The notes under the pieces were generated by a model. The model worked only from the letters and a program-made list of their open reading frames with translations. It did not search any database and was not told where the DNA came from. The position numbers and the translations under genes are program-made. Below, piece after piece: positions 33,583 through 43,826 of a stretch of DNA of 64,000 nt (the first letter of the stretch is position 1; the number at the start of each line of letters is the position of its first letter). The stretch is from Hippopus hippopus (Eukaryota; Mollusca; Bivalvia; Cardiida; Cardiidae): NCBI GenBank assembly GCA_946811185.2, contig OX328102.1:15935194-15999193 (forward strand), in the 5' to 3' direction.

Positions 33583-33812
33583 TATCCTTTACCAGTCGAC
33601 ATAAGTCTTAACTCGCCAAAATTCAAAGCATTTGCAGATAAATTTAAAAGTGGCTCAAATAAAGGGATTTTGCTTTGAAATGGTACAAAAAAAAAAAACA
33701 TAGAGAGAAAAAGAGAAAATGTTTACCAGCATTTTTTCCTCCTCCCTAAATGTTTCCAGAAGCAATCTTCTACAGGGTCGTTAAAACACCTTATTTTTTT
33801 GTAAAGATTTAA
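33583..33812. repeat. MITE-B copy, decayed
   Basis: CCTTTACCAGTCGACATAAG, AAAGCATTTGCAGA, a centre with an A-run, and TTTGTAAAGATTTAA. Confidence 0.8.
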
Positions 33813-34711
33813 TCCTTTTCACGATAAATTGAAACAGCCAACAATTTTATTGTATAACTTTTTTGTCTTCGATTTCATAAAGGTCTTTAAAAAAGCCTAG
33901 TGTCTATTGAAAAAGTCGGCCAATGATCGGACTGCACTAAAATCATGCTGATCCATGTCTTCTTTTGGTAGAGCATATCCGAATGCTGTAAGAAATTTCT
34001 TTACCTTTGATAAAGTGTTACGAAAAGACGATCTAAAACCTTAGCGTCTAAACCTCATAGTAAACCATATCATGTTATACGCGATTAAATTCGTATTTTG
34101 CAAAATGTATAGACAAAGATTAGACTATACATATGTGCAGCCTCATCCTTTTCTGCACTTTCTGCCTCTCTTTTAATGGTTTCAAAACATATACAACCCC
34201 ATTACATGACAATGAACAACGAATGGATAACGACGGTATTTTTTTTTTTTTCGTCTGTCAACGACTAAGATCTACAACCGATATGATAAGGGTTATAAAA
34301 ATCCCACGAGCAGTTTCATGAATATAAAACAAAGTTCCAAAAGTACATGACAGCATTTTTGATTAAAAAAGAAACATCTTAGAAAATAACGTGAATAGTT
34401 TTTCGGTATGGCGGTATCAGCTGGCTTTTGACCTTCTTCTTAGTAATGGTCTCCGATATATAAACAGTAATTCAGGATTGGCCAAAAATGTAGACATGTT
34501 TTTTTTTGTGTGTGTGGGGGGGGGGGGGGGGGGCGAGGGGGGGGCCTGTGGGCCATTTTGTCGGCCTATTCGCGCGCCTACTTACGACACTACTGTACAG
34601 GGATCATACCGTTAATCGCTTCCTCGCTGCGCTTATACCTACCTCAACAATGGCTATGATTGGGTGAACCCTTTCCATGTACTAATATGTAGTTTAATAT
34701 TTTTACAAGCA
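33813..34711. other. no gene; contains an 18-G run
   Basis: Nothing codes recognisably. 34516-34533 is 18 consecutive G, then CGA and eight more G (34537-34544), which could form a G-quadruplex on the plus strand. Confidence 0.55.
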
Positions 34712-34850
34712 TTTAACCCTTAGGCTAATAGGCGCGACTCAAATCCATTGCGGACAGCGTACATCAAGATCAGACTGCGAAGAATGTGCAGTCTGATCTT
34801 GGATCTACAATGCAAAAAACTACACTTTTAGTCCCCAGCGCTCCAAGGGT
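34712..34850. repeat. MITE-A copy, internally deleted
   Basis: TTAACCCTTAGGCTAATAGG, GCGGACAGCG, the hairpin GATCAGACTGCGAAGAATG, and a short right end CGCTCCAAGGGTT. Confidence 0.8.
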
Positions 34851-35184
34851 TGGGATTGTACTTTGCTGTAACGAAATATGGCACTAATATGTAATAAAAA
34901 AGTAATCTAATCGGATTTGAAATTTCGAAATTATCCCTCTCCGCTAATTTTATTCTATATTCGTTCTTATACCAATAATTAACCTATTTTCAAAGCATCT
35001 CTTTGATCTTACAATGACCCTGAAAGATTAGATACAATGAATTACTGAAAGAAAAAAGAAATAAAGAATGAAACGTGACTCTTCCTTCTGTCATCGTTTC
35101 CAAAAATTCAGTTCTTATTGTATTCTGTTCTTTTCTCTTAATGTACATCATCATGCACTTTCTAAGAGCGACTCAAGGCGCTTT

Positions 35185-35250
35185 CCACAGATGGTGTAAA
35201 TCAAGATCAGACAATACAGATCTTCGATCGACTGTATTCAACTCAATGAC
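35185..35250. repeat. MITE-A core remnant
   Basis: GTGTAAATCAAGATCAGACA, then AGATCTTCGATCGACTG. Confidence 0.5.
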
Positions 35251-35326
35251 CCGTATTTAAGCGAAATGCTGACCGTAAAGGGTACACATAAATTCCAAGA
35301 TGACCTTCGCTTAAGAAAGGTTCCAT

Positions 35327-35560
35327 TTAACTCTTTACCAAACGACAAAATTTTAGACTGGTCCTAATTGAGAGCATTTGCAGACGACATATTAAATGTA
35401 GATGAATTGATGCTAATTGTCAGTGAAAGAGTAGAAAACCTTGTGGGAAAAGGAGAAAATGCTGGTTACCAGCATTTTCTCCTTTTCCCACAAGGTTTTA
35501 AGAAGGCTCCTACTTCAGGGTCGTTAAAAAAAGGGATTGTTTGGCTACTAAATATATTAA
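35327..35560. repeat. MITE-B copy
   Basis: TTAACTCTTTACCAAACGAC, AGCATTTGCAGACGACATAT, perfect central palindrome AGGAGAAAATGCTGGTTACC, and an altered right end with ATATTAA. Confidence 0.9.
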
Positions 35561-35631
35561 ACGAAAACTCCCACGCAATAGAAAAAACCGAAATATTGTG
35601 ATTTAAAAGTTGATTTCACCGGTAAAAAAAA

Positions 35632-35745
35632 CCGTATCAGACAGTGTAGATTCAAGATCAGATTGCACGTTCTGTTCAGTCTGATCTTGATCTACACTGT
35701 CCGAAAAAGCGCCGCGAGTTGCGCTTAGCAGCCTAGGAGTTAAGT
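35632..35745. repeat. MITE-A copy, partial
   Basis: Hairpin 35638-35703 and the TTGCGCTTAGCAGCCTAGGA end with GTTAA. Confidence 0.85.
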
Positions 35746-35867
35746 TCATAGCATTTTGAAACGCTCAAACAGAAAAAGAAATGGGCTTGAAAAAGACAGC
35801 GACATAAGAGACCCAAGTCTTCTCAGTTATCATACCAGTTTTGATTGTAGTATCTCACAAAAGAAGG

Positions 35868-35932
35868 GACAGCACGGATCATATATCAGACTGCACGGAT
35901 CACGCAGTCTGGTCATGATCTACACCGTCCCC
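35868..35932. repeat. MITE-A' core
   Basis: CAGCACGGATCATATATCAG, ACTGCACGGATCACGCAGTC, TGATCTACACCGTCCCC. Confidence 0.75.
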
Positions 35933-36099
35933 AAAAGCAAGCAAAAGTGTGATTGAGAGTCTAGGGTTTTTTTTCAGATTTTGTGAAATAAATCACTCAA
36001 GTGAAGATTTTGAGAGAAGTGTTTCTGAATAGTTCTTAGTTCTTTTCAAAGCGTTTTAACCACTGTCCTACCATGTTTTACCCATGGATACATTTTTAG

Positions 36100-36405
36100 G
36101 AGAGTGTAGACTAGGATCATCCTGCACATACGTGTAGTCTATTCTTGGCTTATACATCCCGTTTCTTCTGATAATGATTTCCGTCATTGCAATTAAATTT
36201 GCCTAAAAACTTAACGAAATCTAAATCTGTGATAGTCTTACTGGCAAAACTGCGGCAGAATAGAGTCAAAGCATGTCTTCAAGGAAATGAAATGTGTGTA
36301 AGAAATCGGTAAAAACTAAAAAGGCCAAACTAGCCGAATTTCAGAAATGCTCGACAGTGTAGATTCAAGATCAGAATTCGCGTTCCGTGCAGTCTTTGTA
36401 TTTTA
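36100..36405. repeat. two decayed MITE-A cores
   Basis: One at 36103-36165 (GAGTGTAGACTAGGATCATC), one at 36350-36396 (CGACAGTGTAGATTCAAGAT, then CGTGCAGTCT). No full stems remain. Confidence 0.5.
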
Positions 36406-36639
36406 TTATACCCTAACAATAACACAATTTCTGATAAAAACATTGTGCGAAGTTTGCCACAGGGTCATAAACGTTGGATTGTTCGGAAAACGGTTTATCC
36501 TTCAGGCCTTTAGATCCTGGCCAGTGAACTTTTCTCAGAGAACAAAAAAGAAGATTTTTTTTTATAACGTTGTAAAGTACTTTGTATTTAATGATCTATT
36601 TTAGTTACATGGTAGATAAAGGGAGACATATAGAACAAC

Positions 36640-36870
36640 CTGTCCGTTTATTTAATGAGTAGCACCCCTTTCAACATCATTATAGTTATTACACGGCCAC
36701 AATTACACCTATTAGTGTGTTCTTAGATTTTAGTGCACAAATCTGTCTAAGCTACCGGTTGCTTTCACATTTAAAAAAGTCAACAATATGTTTTCCTGTA
36801 ATAGAGATATGAATCCTGTCGCAACAGATTTTATTAATCTTTGGAAATTATTTTGGCTAAGCCAACTTTG
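36640..36870 (-). repeat. SINE remnant
   Basis: CCCTTTCAACATCATTATAG, AGCTACCGGTTGCTTTC and GAATCCTGTCGCAACAGAT are in SINE-body order as at 183-502, but head and tail are worn away. Confidence 0.5.
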
Positions 36871-36879
36871 ATTCCCAGG

Positions 36880-37060
36880 GCCCGTAATCAAGAACCTTGC
36901 AACCCAATAACATTCTCATTTTTCTTCTAGATTTGAAAAAGTAAAACAATTTCTATGTAATTTAGCCAATCAGGAATTGTGTTACTTTCATAGTGAACAA
37001 AAACTTACTGAGAATTGGACCAAGAATATTACCTGGAATCGGCGGTAAGTATTGTCCTTG
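36880..37060. repeat. MITE-F copy, decayed
   Basis: AGGGCCCGTAATCAAGAACC, AAACAATTTCTATGTAATTT, AGCCAATCAGGAATTGTGTT, and the matching outer arm. Confidence 0.75.
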
Positions 37061-37264
37061 GGTTATCTTCTCTTTGCTTTAATATCAATATAAAACCGAT
37101 TAAAAAAAAATGTCACTACGGTTTTAAACTGTGTCCAACGTTTCTTACGTTCCAGCACTAAAAGCAAAACCAACCTTAACCACAAGATAACAGTCTTAAA
37201 GGCTACGCCTCCCCTGGGTTGTGATTTCGAATCTGGGTACGGCCGAACTGTTTTCGATAATTAA

Positions 37265-37360
37265 TGATTGTCATTTCATCAGGGTCTGTAAACATTGTCG
37301 GGAAAGGAGTGGTTGCTTTTTCAAGCAATTGTTCCTTCTCCCACATTGGTCTCCTTGTCG
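37265..37360. repeat. MITE-B fragment
   Basis: AGGGTCTGTAAACATTGTCG, GGAAAGGAGTGGTTGC, TTGTTCCTTCTCCCACATTG. Confidence 0.6.
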
Positions 37361-37371
37361 TATGCTTTTTT

Positions 37372-37582
37372 TTAACCCTTAGGCTGTTAGCCCGACTCAC
37401 TGACCTTTTGCGGGCAGTGTAGATCAAGATCAGACTGCACAGAACGTGCAGTCTGATCTTGGATCTACACTGTCCGATAATGAGATTTTTTCCCCCAAAA
37501 AAAACATTTGAAATAGCAAAGTTTGAGTTTTTACTATCGGCTTGAAAGTTTCATTCCACTTATTTAACAGGATGAGGGTTAA
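37372..37582. repeat. MITE-A, full length with TTAA at both ends
   Basis: 211 bp from TTAACCCTTAGGCTGTTAGC to AGGATGAGGGTTAA. Hairpin 37410-37476 has near-perfect 30-base arms. A reference copy. Confidence 0.93.
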
Positions 37583-37616
37583 ATGTTCCCACCAGTGTGT
37601 GACCTGCACTGTTTGT

Positions 37617-37842
37617 TGTATCCCTAACTCTTCCAGCGTCAAATAGATATACTTAACCTCATTCGACGGCTGTAAATGCACTCAAGTGAAAATCAGAAAA
37701 ATTGTCTGTCTTTCAGACTTGACTAAACAAGCGGACGGTATAGATTCAAGATCAGACTGCACGTTCTGTGCAGTCTGATCTTGGATCTACGCCGTCCGCA
37801 AAAGCTCACGTCTTCGTTTATGGCTCTAAAAGGGTTAGATAA
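37617..37842. repeat. MITE-A' copy, full length
   Basis: Ends CTAACTCTTCCAGCGTCAAA and the inverse partner in TATGGCTCTAAAAGGGTTAG. Same inner layout as 23753-23970, with CAGACTTGACTAAACAAGCG before the hairpin. Confidence 0.85.
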
Positions 37843-38101
37843 GCCTGTATCGTAATGGTTTATAGGCTAAATCACCAAAGTAAATACCTTTCATCCCCGA
37901 AGCCTTACTTAGGCCATAAAGCCCCATAAGGAAATAAAACACCTTAATGAATTGTTGGGAATCCTCGGACAGTTAGGTCAAGTTCTCCTGTTGCGCGTAA
38001 TTAACCCTTTACCAAACGATCCCGTAATTTTTACGAGTCTTACGAAGAAATCTTTTGATAATAGTATGGAAAACACTTTGTGGAAAAAAAAGGAAACACG
38101 A

Positions 38102-38672
38102 TAATTTCATGCTTTTTTGGTAATTTATCGAGAAATAATGGTGGATTATAAGGTTTGATAATTCATGGTAACAAACAGTGAAATTTACCATAAATATTTC
38201 CGCAACTCTGCAACTGAATAACAGTGGTTCCCGTGCACTAGTTACATAGGTAAACAGTGCGTGCCATTCAACCAGACAGAAATATGACATAATTTTTACA
38301 TGCATTTACCCTACATTTCTCGCGGTTTACGTAATATTGTAATGCTTTGTTATGTGGGGGAGGTACGCCATAAGAAATTGCCGAAAACAACTGTACTGGA
38401 TTTTTATGAAAGCCCAAACAAAAAAGGTGTGATAGGCATAAAATAAAAAGAATATTTGGGTGTTTTTTCAGTGATAGATTTCATCGCGTGAACATCAACG
38501 GTAATATTTCTACGAGTGGTTGCGCCACTCGTGCAAATATTACGAGTGGTTGCACGAGTGGCGCAACCACTCGTACAAATATTACGAGATGAACTAAATT
38601 GCGCCACTCGTGAAAACATTACCGATGATGTTCACGAAATAAAATAAATTTCGATCTTTTACCCAAAAATCA
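38102..38672. mobile_element. H element, copy 1, nested in MITE-B
   Basis: ATTTCATGCTTTTTTGG to a complex CGAGTGGTTGCGCCACTCG hairpin region (38495-38640) with stacked inverted and direct copies of the motif. Homologous along its length to 50088-50552. Confidence 0.75.
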
Positions 38673-38684
38673 AATAGCCTATAT

Positions 38685-38930
38685 GACTTGCAACACGCGA
38701 AAAGGGGCATTCGGACATTTGCGTAAAGTGTCGTCTCGGATCAGCCTGCGCAGACGGCACTTTACGACTACATTAGATTTTGTGCTACACTAGACTTGTG
38801 CAAAACAGAAAATTACATAAAAACGGAAAGTGTCGTTTCGGATTAGCTTGCGTGGACTGCGCAGGCTGATCCGAGACGACACTTTACGCAAATGTCCGAA
38901 TGCCCCTTTTCGTGTGTTGCAGGCCATATG
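38685..38930. repeat. MITE-D copy with internal spacer
   Basis: TTGCAACACGCGAAAAGGGG ... CCTTTTCGTGTGTTGCAGG. Unlike the copy at 8086, about 100 bp separate two GGATCAGCCTGCGC-type cores. Confidence 0.85.
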
Positions 38931-39117
38931 TAACCAATTTAACCAGAATACTATTTACTGCCCATGCAAAGACATATCCCACCATTAGAGCTACGTTCCA
39001 TTCGTCGTCTACAAATAGTTTAGATTTTGAACAAGTCTAAGAATTGTGTGGTCTGTCACAAAGTTAACTGTTGGAGCCTGTTGTCAATCGTGTTTTATTT
39101 CTCTAACTCTTGACGAT

Positions 39118-39357
39118 AAGCCCCGGTAACGCAGTCGGTAGTGTACGGGATTTGAGACCAGGGGTCACGGGTTCGAATCCCCAGCTCTGCAAATTTCTTT
39201 CTGGGGATTTATGATAGCCATTGCCACAGGATTCATTCTTATTTCGTCGCTGGTCAATGTTTCGAAGATGATTATGCGTGAAAACAGACAGCAACTTGGA
39301 AAGAATATTATGAGGGGTACTGGTAACAGGAAACTACAATAACACATAGCCATATAG
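39118..39357 (+). repeat. tRNA-derived SINE
   Basis: Head AGCCCCGGTAACGCAGTCGG with box GGGTTCGAATCCCC, then a body with GGATTTATGATAGCCATTGC. It abuts a second head in opposite direction. Confidence 0.85.
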
Positions 39358-39369
39358 GTGCACTGGCCG

Positions 39370-39478
39370 TCGAGCTTGGGATTCGTACAAGCGACCTATT
39401 TCCCCCCCACCCCCGGCTTCAAGCCCGGTACGCTACCGACTACGCTACTACGCTACTACGCTACGGGACTCGGCAGTA
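39370..39478 (-). repeat. SINE head, inverted, with CTACG expansion
   Basis: On the minus strand GAGTCCCGTAGCGTAGTAGC leads into a tRNA-like head. CTACTACG-type units are repeated three times at about 39438-39468. Confidence 0.65.
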
Positions 39479-40225
39479 TGAAAAAGAAGAGCGGGAGTAA
39501 AATTGATGTGATACTCGTTTTGTTTACTTCGATACTTTCTATGATAGAACACTGTGGCAGTTTCAGTCAGTACAATCCGATAATGATATATATCATCATC
39601 AGTCATCATCATTAGAAGAATCGTAAGGGACATTATTAAAAATTGTGAAAATACAAAATGCATGTATTGCACATTTCAGCCATTGTCCAAATATGCAGTC
39701 ACGCAAATGATATCAATAACCATAAGAACAACAACAATAATATCAACAAACAAATAAGTTGAATAAAAAAAAACTTACGTCTCGAACAAAAAACGTCAAG
39801 AAGTACATACAAACAAATTTAAACAAGTAAATAGCCACAGTAAATCAATTTTATAGCTCAAAGTTAATCAATTTAAATCTAAAATCACCATTCTAAGATA
39901 AAAGAGAAGGTCTTCAACCTTTACAGATCCGTCGACAAAAATCAGGGGCTTTTGCAAACTAAATAGATCAAGATTAGACTGCATGGAACGTCTACTCTGA
40001 TCTTGGATCTATAATGTCCATTCTTGTTTCATGAAGCCAATAAAATGGAGATTTGTCTAAATTTATGTATTGTAAGTTGAGATGTCAAAAAAATTCAGAG
40101 TTTATATATTTTGCGGATAAAGAGTCAACTCTTCCACTCAAAAAAAAGAAATCTCGAATTTCTTTTGTCTTAATTCATAAATATCGGCTAATTATGGAGA
40201 GACATGCCTTTCAAAGCTCAAAATC
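39479..40225. other. no gene; weak MITE-A core
   Basis: A decayed hairpin (ATAGATCAAGATTAGACTGC, then CTGATCTTGGATCTATAATG) lies at 39962-40018. Otherwise AT-rich with ATCATC and AACAACAA runs. Confidence 0.5.
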
Positions 40226-40302
40226 AGTAAGCGGACGGTGTAGATCAATGATCAGACTGCACGTTTTGTGCAGTCTGATCTTGATCTATACCGCCCGCTA
40301 AA
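40226..40302. repeat. MITE-A' core
   Basis: GTAAGCGGACGGTGTAGATC, ATGATCAGACTGCACGTTTT and full inverse arm ending CCGCCCGC. Confidence 0.85.
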
Positions 40303-40489
40303 GCTTCTTAGAATCGCTAAAAACAATGAAAGAGTTAACGAAAAAGTTAATGGCGATGATCTAATTTGTTTGAGAGCATTTCCTGATAGTTGGGATGCAA
40401 GAAAACAGTTTGACCTTGTATACAAGTTTATTGATCAACTTGGATAGACATACTGACCACCCTTGGTTTCAAAACGAATGTTGATGGAT

Positions 40490-40640
40490 TACTGATTGGT
40501 TGATTGGCCGGTCGGTCGGTTGGTTGGTTTGTTGCTTTGTTGGTTTGGTGGGTGGGTAGTTTGTTGGTTGCTTGGTTGGTTTGTTTGTTGGTTGTTTGGT
40601 TTGTTGTTTGGTTGATTGTTTAATTGATTGATTGATTGAT
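40490..40640 (+). repeat. TTGG/GATT simple-sequence tract
   Basis: TTGGTTGGTTTG-type units pass into (GATT)n; the final part is the tail of an inverted SINE. Confidence 0.85.
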
Positions 40641-40745
40641 TATTTCAGTCATTGTAGGACAACAGGTCACTTATATTTTTCCAAGGTTTGACAAGTGCCC
40701 AATGAGGCTTTGAAGTGACTTGCCCACAGACACTTGCACCTAAAA
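40641..40745 (-). repeat. SINE 3' fragment
   Basis: TTTCAGTCATTGTAGGACAA and GGCTTTGAAGTGACTTGCCC next to a (GATT)n tail; the head is missing. Confidence 0.6.
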
Positions 40746-40954
40746 ATGTCAAACAAATGAAACTGATAACTATATTTTGTCTTTAAAAAATGTTTAAATT
40801 GTCCGTCAATGTGTCTGTTGGGGCAATGTTTCTAAAGTATTGCACATTGTAAAGAAAACTGTCGTCGTTGAAGCCAAACTTTATATTTCATATGCAAATC
40901 CTTTCAAGTTGTCCTTTTGAGAAAGATTTAAAGCCCTTTCCATTATGATACATA

Positions 40955-41215
40955 TGAGCCATGCTCTGTCAAAAAGGGGCTTAATGAAGCTGAAACAGTA
41001 CCGACCCAGGTCAGCCTGCGCAGTCCGCACAGGCTGACATGAGTCGAAACTTTTTGGTATTTGTAAATTGTCCACATGTCAAAGTACCATTCTACCCCAC
41101 GGTGCAGTCAGTTGTTAGTCAAAACGGATTTTATGGATTCATGATTATGTGATGACTTGCTTGGTATAATGCACCACGGAGATGCATTAAGCCCCCTTTT
41201 GCCAGAGCGTGACAC
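40955..41215. repeat. MITE-C copy
   Basis: TGAGCCATGCTCTGTCAAAA, GGTCAGCCTGCGCAGTCCGC core, and GCCAGAGCGTGACA. Confidence 0.9.
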
Positions 41216-41634
41216 ATATACATACACACAATAATTGTGCCGAAGTATAAGAGCGTTTCTAGAGCAATTTCCAGATATTTTCGAACTCCTGAGATATTCA
41301 AGTGGACTAAAAACCGTCTCGAAAAACCCCATTTATTTCCATGAAATGAAAACAAAGCGCCGTTTCTGTCAAGTATGTCATAATTGATAAGGCCGATTAT
41401 ACCGCGAACTGTCATAGAAAAGTTGAACAGTCGCTTATGTCATCGATCATTTTTTATTCTGTCTATAATACTGGTACTTCTCAGAAATACCTACTTGATA
41501 TTCCTTTTCACCTGTTTCTTCTCATATATCTTATTGGTGAATCTAAGTTCGTCAACATTGTTTTGAGGATCAAAAATTAAAACATAAAGAATGATCTAAC
41601 TTGCAGTGGCTCAAGTTAAAACTATTTTTTCCCT

Positions 41635-42010
41635 TTGAATCCATCTTGCTCGGTTCCCTTTGTTTTATGTTTGAGAGAGACAGAGGTAAATATAGGGATG
41701 GGAGTAAAGAAAGTGAGAGAGAGACAGAGAACCTCTAGAATCCATCTTGCTTGGTTCCTTTTTTTTTTGAGAAGGACAGAGGTAGAGAGAGCGGGATAGG
41801 AATAAGAGAATGAGAGAGCGACAGAAAATCTCTAGAATCCATCTTGTTTGGTTCTCTTTGTTTTATATTTGAGAGAGACAAAGATAGAGAGAGGGGTGGG
41901 AAGTGAGAGAGGGAGAGAGAAACACACACACAGGAAAAGGCACAGAGACTGAGAGACAGAGAGAGTGAGAAAGAGAGAGAGGGGGGACGGACGGACGGAC
42001 GGACTGAGAG
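41635..42010 (-). repeat. purine-rich tandem repeat, about 110-bp unit
   Basis: GAATCCATCTTGCTCGGTTC followed by a GAGAGAC-rich run occurs three times (41637, 41749, 41836), then decays into (GA)n and a GGAC run (41986-42003). Confidence 0.85.
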
Positions 42011-42587
42011 GCAGGTAAAATGAGGGCTGCAAAAAAAAAGAGAATTTTCTGCATATATAATTTCGTTTGTTTTTTTTCCCTTTTTTTTCTCTCGCTCTCT
42101 CTATCTTTCTTGCTTCGCCTGCTAGTTCGTCCGCCCATTACAATCTTTTTTTTACATTATTTTGCATTTTCTTGTATATTTTGGAATTTATGTCCTGCAG
42201 TAGACATCTTTGATACAATGAATTTTTGTAAAAATGCTGCAACCCATTTGTAGCGATAAAAATGAAGTTCTAGTAGTCTGTCTTGTTAAATGCACAGGTG
42301 TATTATTTTTGATATACAGTCCACGGTAACACGTACAAGTTTACTTTTCAAATCTTAAATCTATGTCATTTGGCATGCCCTGCTTTTGGTAGGGCAGGAC
42401 ATTTGAGACTTACAACACAATGACAAGTTTTACGACTCTAAGAAAGAAGGCTTTTAACAACATGGTGGTAAAAGGAGAAAATGCTTATAAACACTGAAGA
42501 TGTTGAAACAATAACGCAACAACAACGGGAAAAGGGTCAGGAATCCTCCCTTGATCTCTTCTTATCTTCGTAAATCAATTTTCTGGG
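42011..42587. other. no gene; MITE-B scrap
   Basis: CT-rich then AT-rich. GACTCTAAGAAAGAAGGCTT and AAAAGGAGAAAATGCT at 42433-42485 are a broken MITE-B. Confidence 0.5.
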
Positions 42588-42720
42588 ATCCTTCAGCACC
42601 AAAGAGCGAAAGTGGAGCATTTGAAGACTACATAGATTAAGATCATACAGCACAGGTTGTGCTGTCCGATCTTGGATTTATACCATTCGCTTGTTTAGCG
42701 ACGCCTGTTGGATAAAAAAA
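42588..42720. repeat. MITE-A' copy with paired stem change
   Basis: TTCAGCACCAAAGAG outer remnant, then hairpin GATCATACAGCAC / GTGCTGTCCGATC. Against the usual ACTGCAC / GTGCAGT both arms changed together (T:A to A:T). Confidence 0.75.
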
Positions 42721-42793
42721 CTTTTAATTTCAAGGATTGTATTTTTCAGCCGTCCAAAGAAGTCTTGTGTATATACGTGGCGCAGATAGACAA

Positions 42794-43005
42794 TTGACCC
42801 TTAGACTGCTAAATAAATGAAATGGAACTTTAAAGCCGATAGTAAAACCCCAAATTTGCCTATTTCAAAGATAGTTTTTGTGGGAAAAGATCTCCTTATC
42901 GGACAGTGTAGATCAAAGATCAGACTGCACGTTCTGTGCAGTCTGATCTTGATCTACACTGTCCGCAAAAGGTCAGTGATTCTCCCTTTGCAGCGTAAGG
43001 GTTAA
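42794..43005. repeat. MITE-A, full length
   Basis: TTGACCCTTAGACTGCTAAA ... CAGCGTAAGGGTTAA, 212 bp. One end has TTGA for TTAA. Opposite direction to 37372. Confidence 0.92.
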
Positions 43006-43071
43006 CTCTAACCAGACATCCTTATTGTCAAAGTGATGACCGTGAAATACTTATATGACTTTAGGTCAATA

Positions 43072-43275
43072 ATTAGCCTTCGTTATCCTGTTTCCAAACA
43101 ATCCTGTGCTTTTAACGACCATGTGGAAGCGGCCTTTTGAAAACATTGTGGTAACCACCGTTTTCTCCTTTTTCTCACAATGCTTTGTAATTTTTCAAAG
43201 ACAAATCCTACCGATTCAGTCATACTTCGTTTGTCGTATGCACATGCTTTCCATTTAGACAAGTATGCATTCTTC
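43072..43275. repeat. MITE-B copy, centre deleted
   Basis: TGTTTCCAAACAATCCTGTG, AAAACATTGTGGTAACCACC (left arm shortened), TTTTTCTCACAATGC, ACAAGTATGCATT. Confidence 0.75.
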
Positions 43276-43315
43276 TTGTTATAATGCATTACGAAGATAT
43301 CCTAAATCCCCTTGC

Positions 43316-43535
43316 CTTAAGGTCTACGGCCCCTAACTCATCGGTAAACATCGACGTTTTCGTAAAGGCTATTCGGCCAATCTCGGCAACTTTCGTCTTC
43401 TAATATGAGAGTTAGCTGCTGTAGACTCACTAAATCATCGGTAAATATCGTGTAACATCGACGTTTTCGTAAAGGCTATTCGGCCAATCTCGGCAGCTTC
43501 CGTCTTTTAATGTGAGAGTTAGGGCCGTGGAGCTT
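43316..43535. repeat. I element, two copies in tandem
   Basis: CTACGGCCCCTAACTCATCG to TGAGAGTTAGCTGCTGTAGA, then a second unit to GAGAGTTAGGGCCGTGGAGC. The ends of each unit are inverse to each other. Inside: ACATCGACGTTTTCGTAAAG. Confidence 0.85.
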
Positions 43536-43612
43536 AAGTGAAACTTGTATTTATTATTGTATTACTAACTTTGACTAAATACAAACTTGTGAGCAATCGG
43601 TATCCATTGGGA

Positions 43613-43826
43613 TTTAGCCCTTGTACTTCTAGATAACTTAAATGAAACTTTAAAGCAGATGGTGAAAACCCGACTGTTTTTATTTCAAACTTAGTTTTTA
43701 AAGAAAAAAGTCTCCTCACCGGACAGTGTAGATCAAAGATCAGACTGCACATTCTGTGCAATATGACCTTGATTTTTACAGTATCCGCAAAAGGTCAATG
43801 GGTCGCGCTTAGCAGCCTAAGTGGTA
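43613..43826. repeat. MITE-A copy
   Basis: TTTAGCCCTTGTACTTCTAG ... CGCGCTTAGCAGCCTAAG. The second hairpin arm is decayed (CAATATGACCTTGA). Confidence 0.85.

Larger units (their letters stand above)
38001..39067. repeat. MITE-B copy split by H and D elements
   Basis: Left part TTAACCCTTTACCAAACGAT to about 38100. Right part (CATTCGTCGTCTACAAATAG, AACAAGTCTAAGAATTG) ends in TTAA at 39064-39067. The centre is replaced by an H element and a MITE-D. Confidence 0.8.

Noticed and set aside
35368..35601. Recurring peptide VENIVGKGENAGYQHFLLFP in many frames (also 23333, 62927, 57327)
   Set aside because: Looks like a conserved protein family but is the translation of the MITE-B palindrome; flanking frames differ and break at random.
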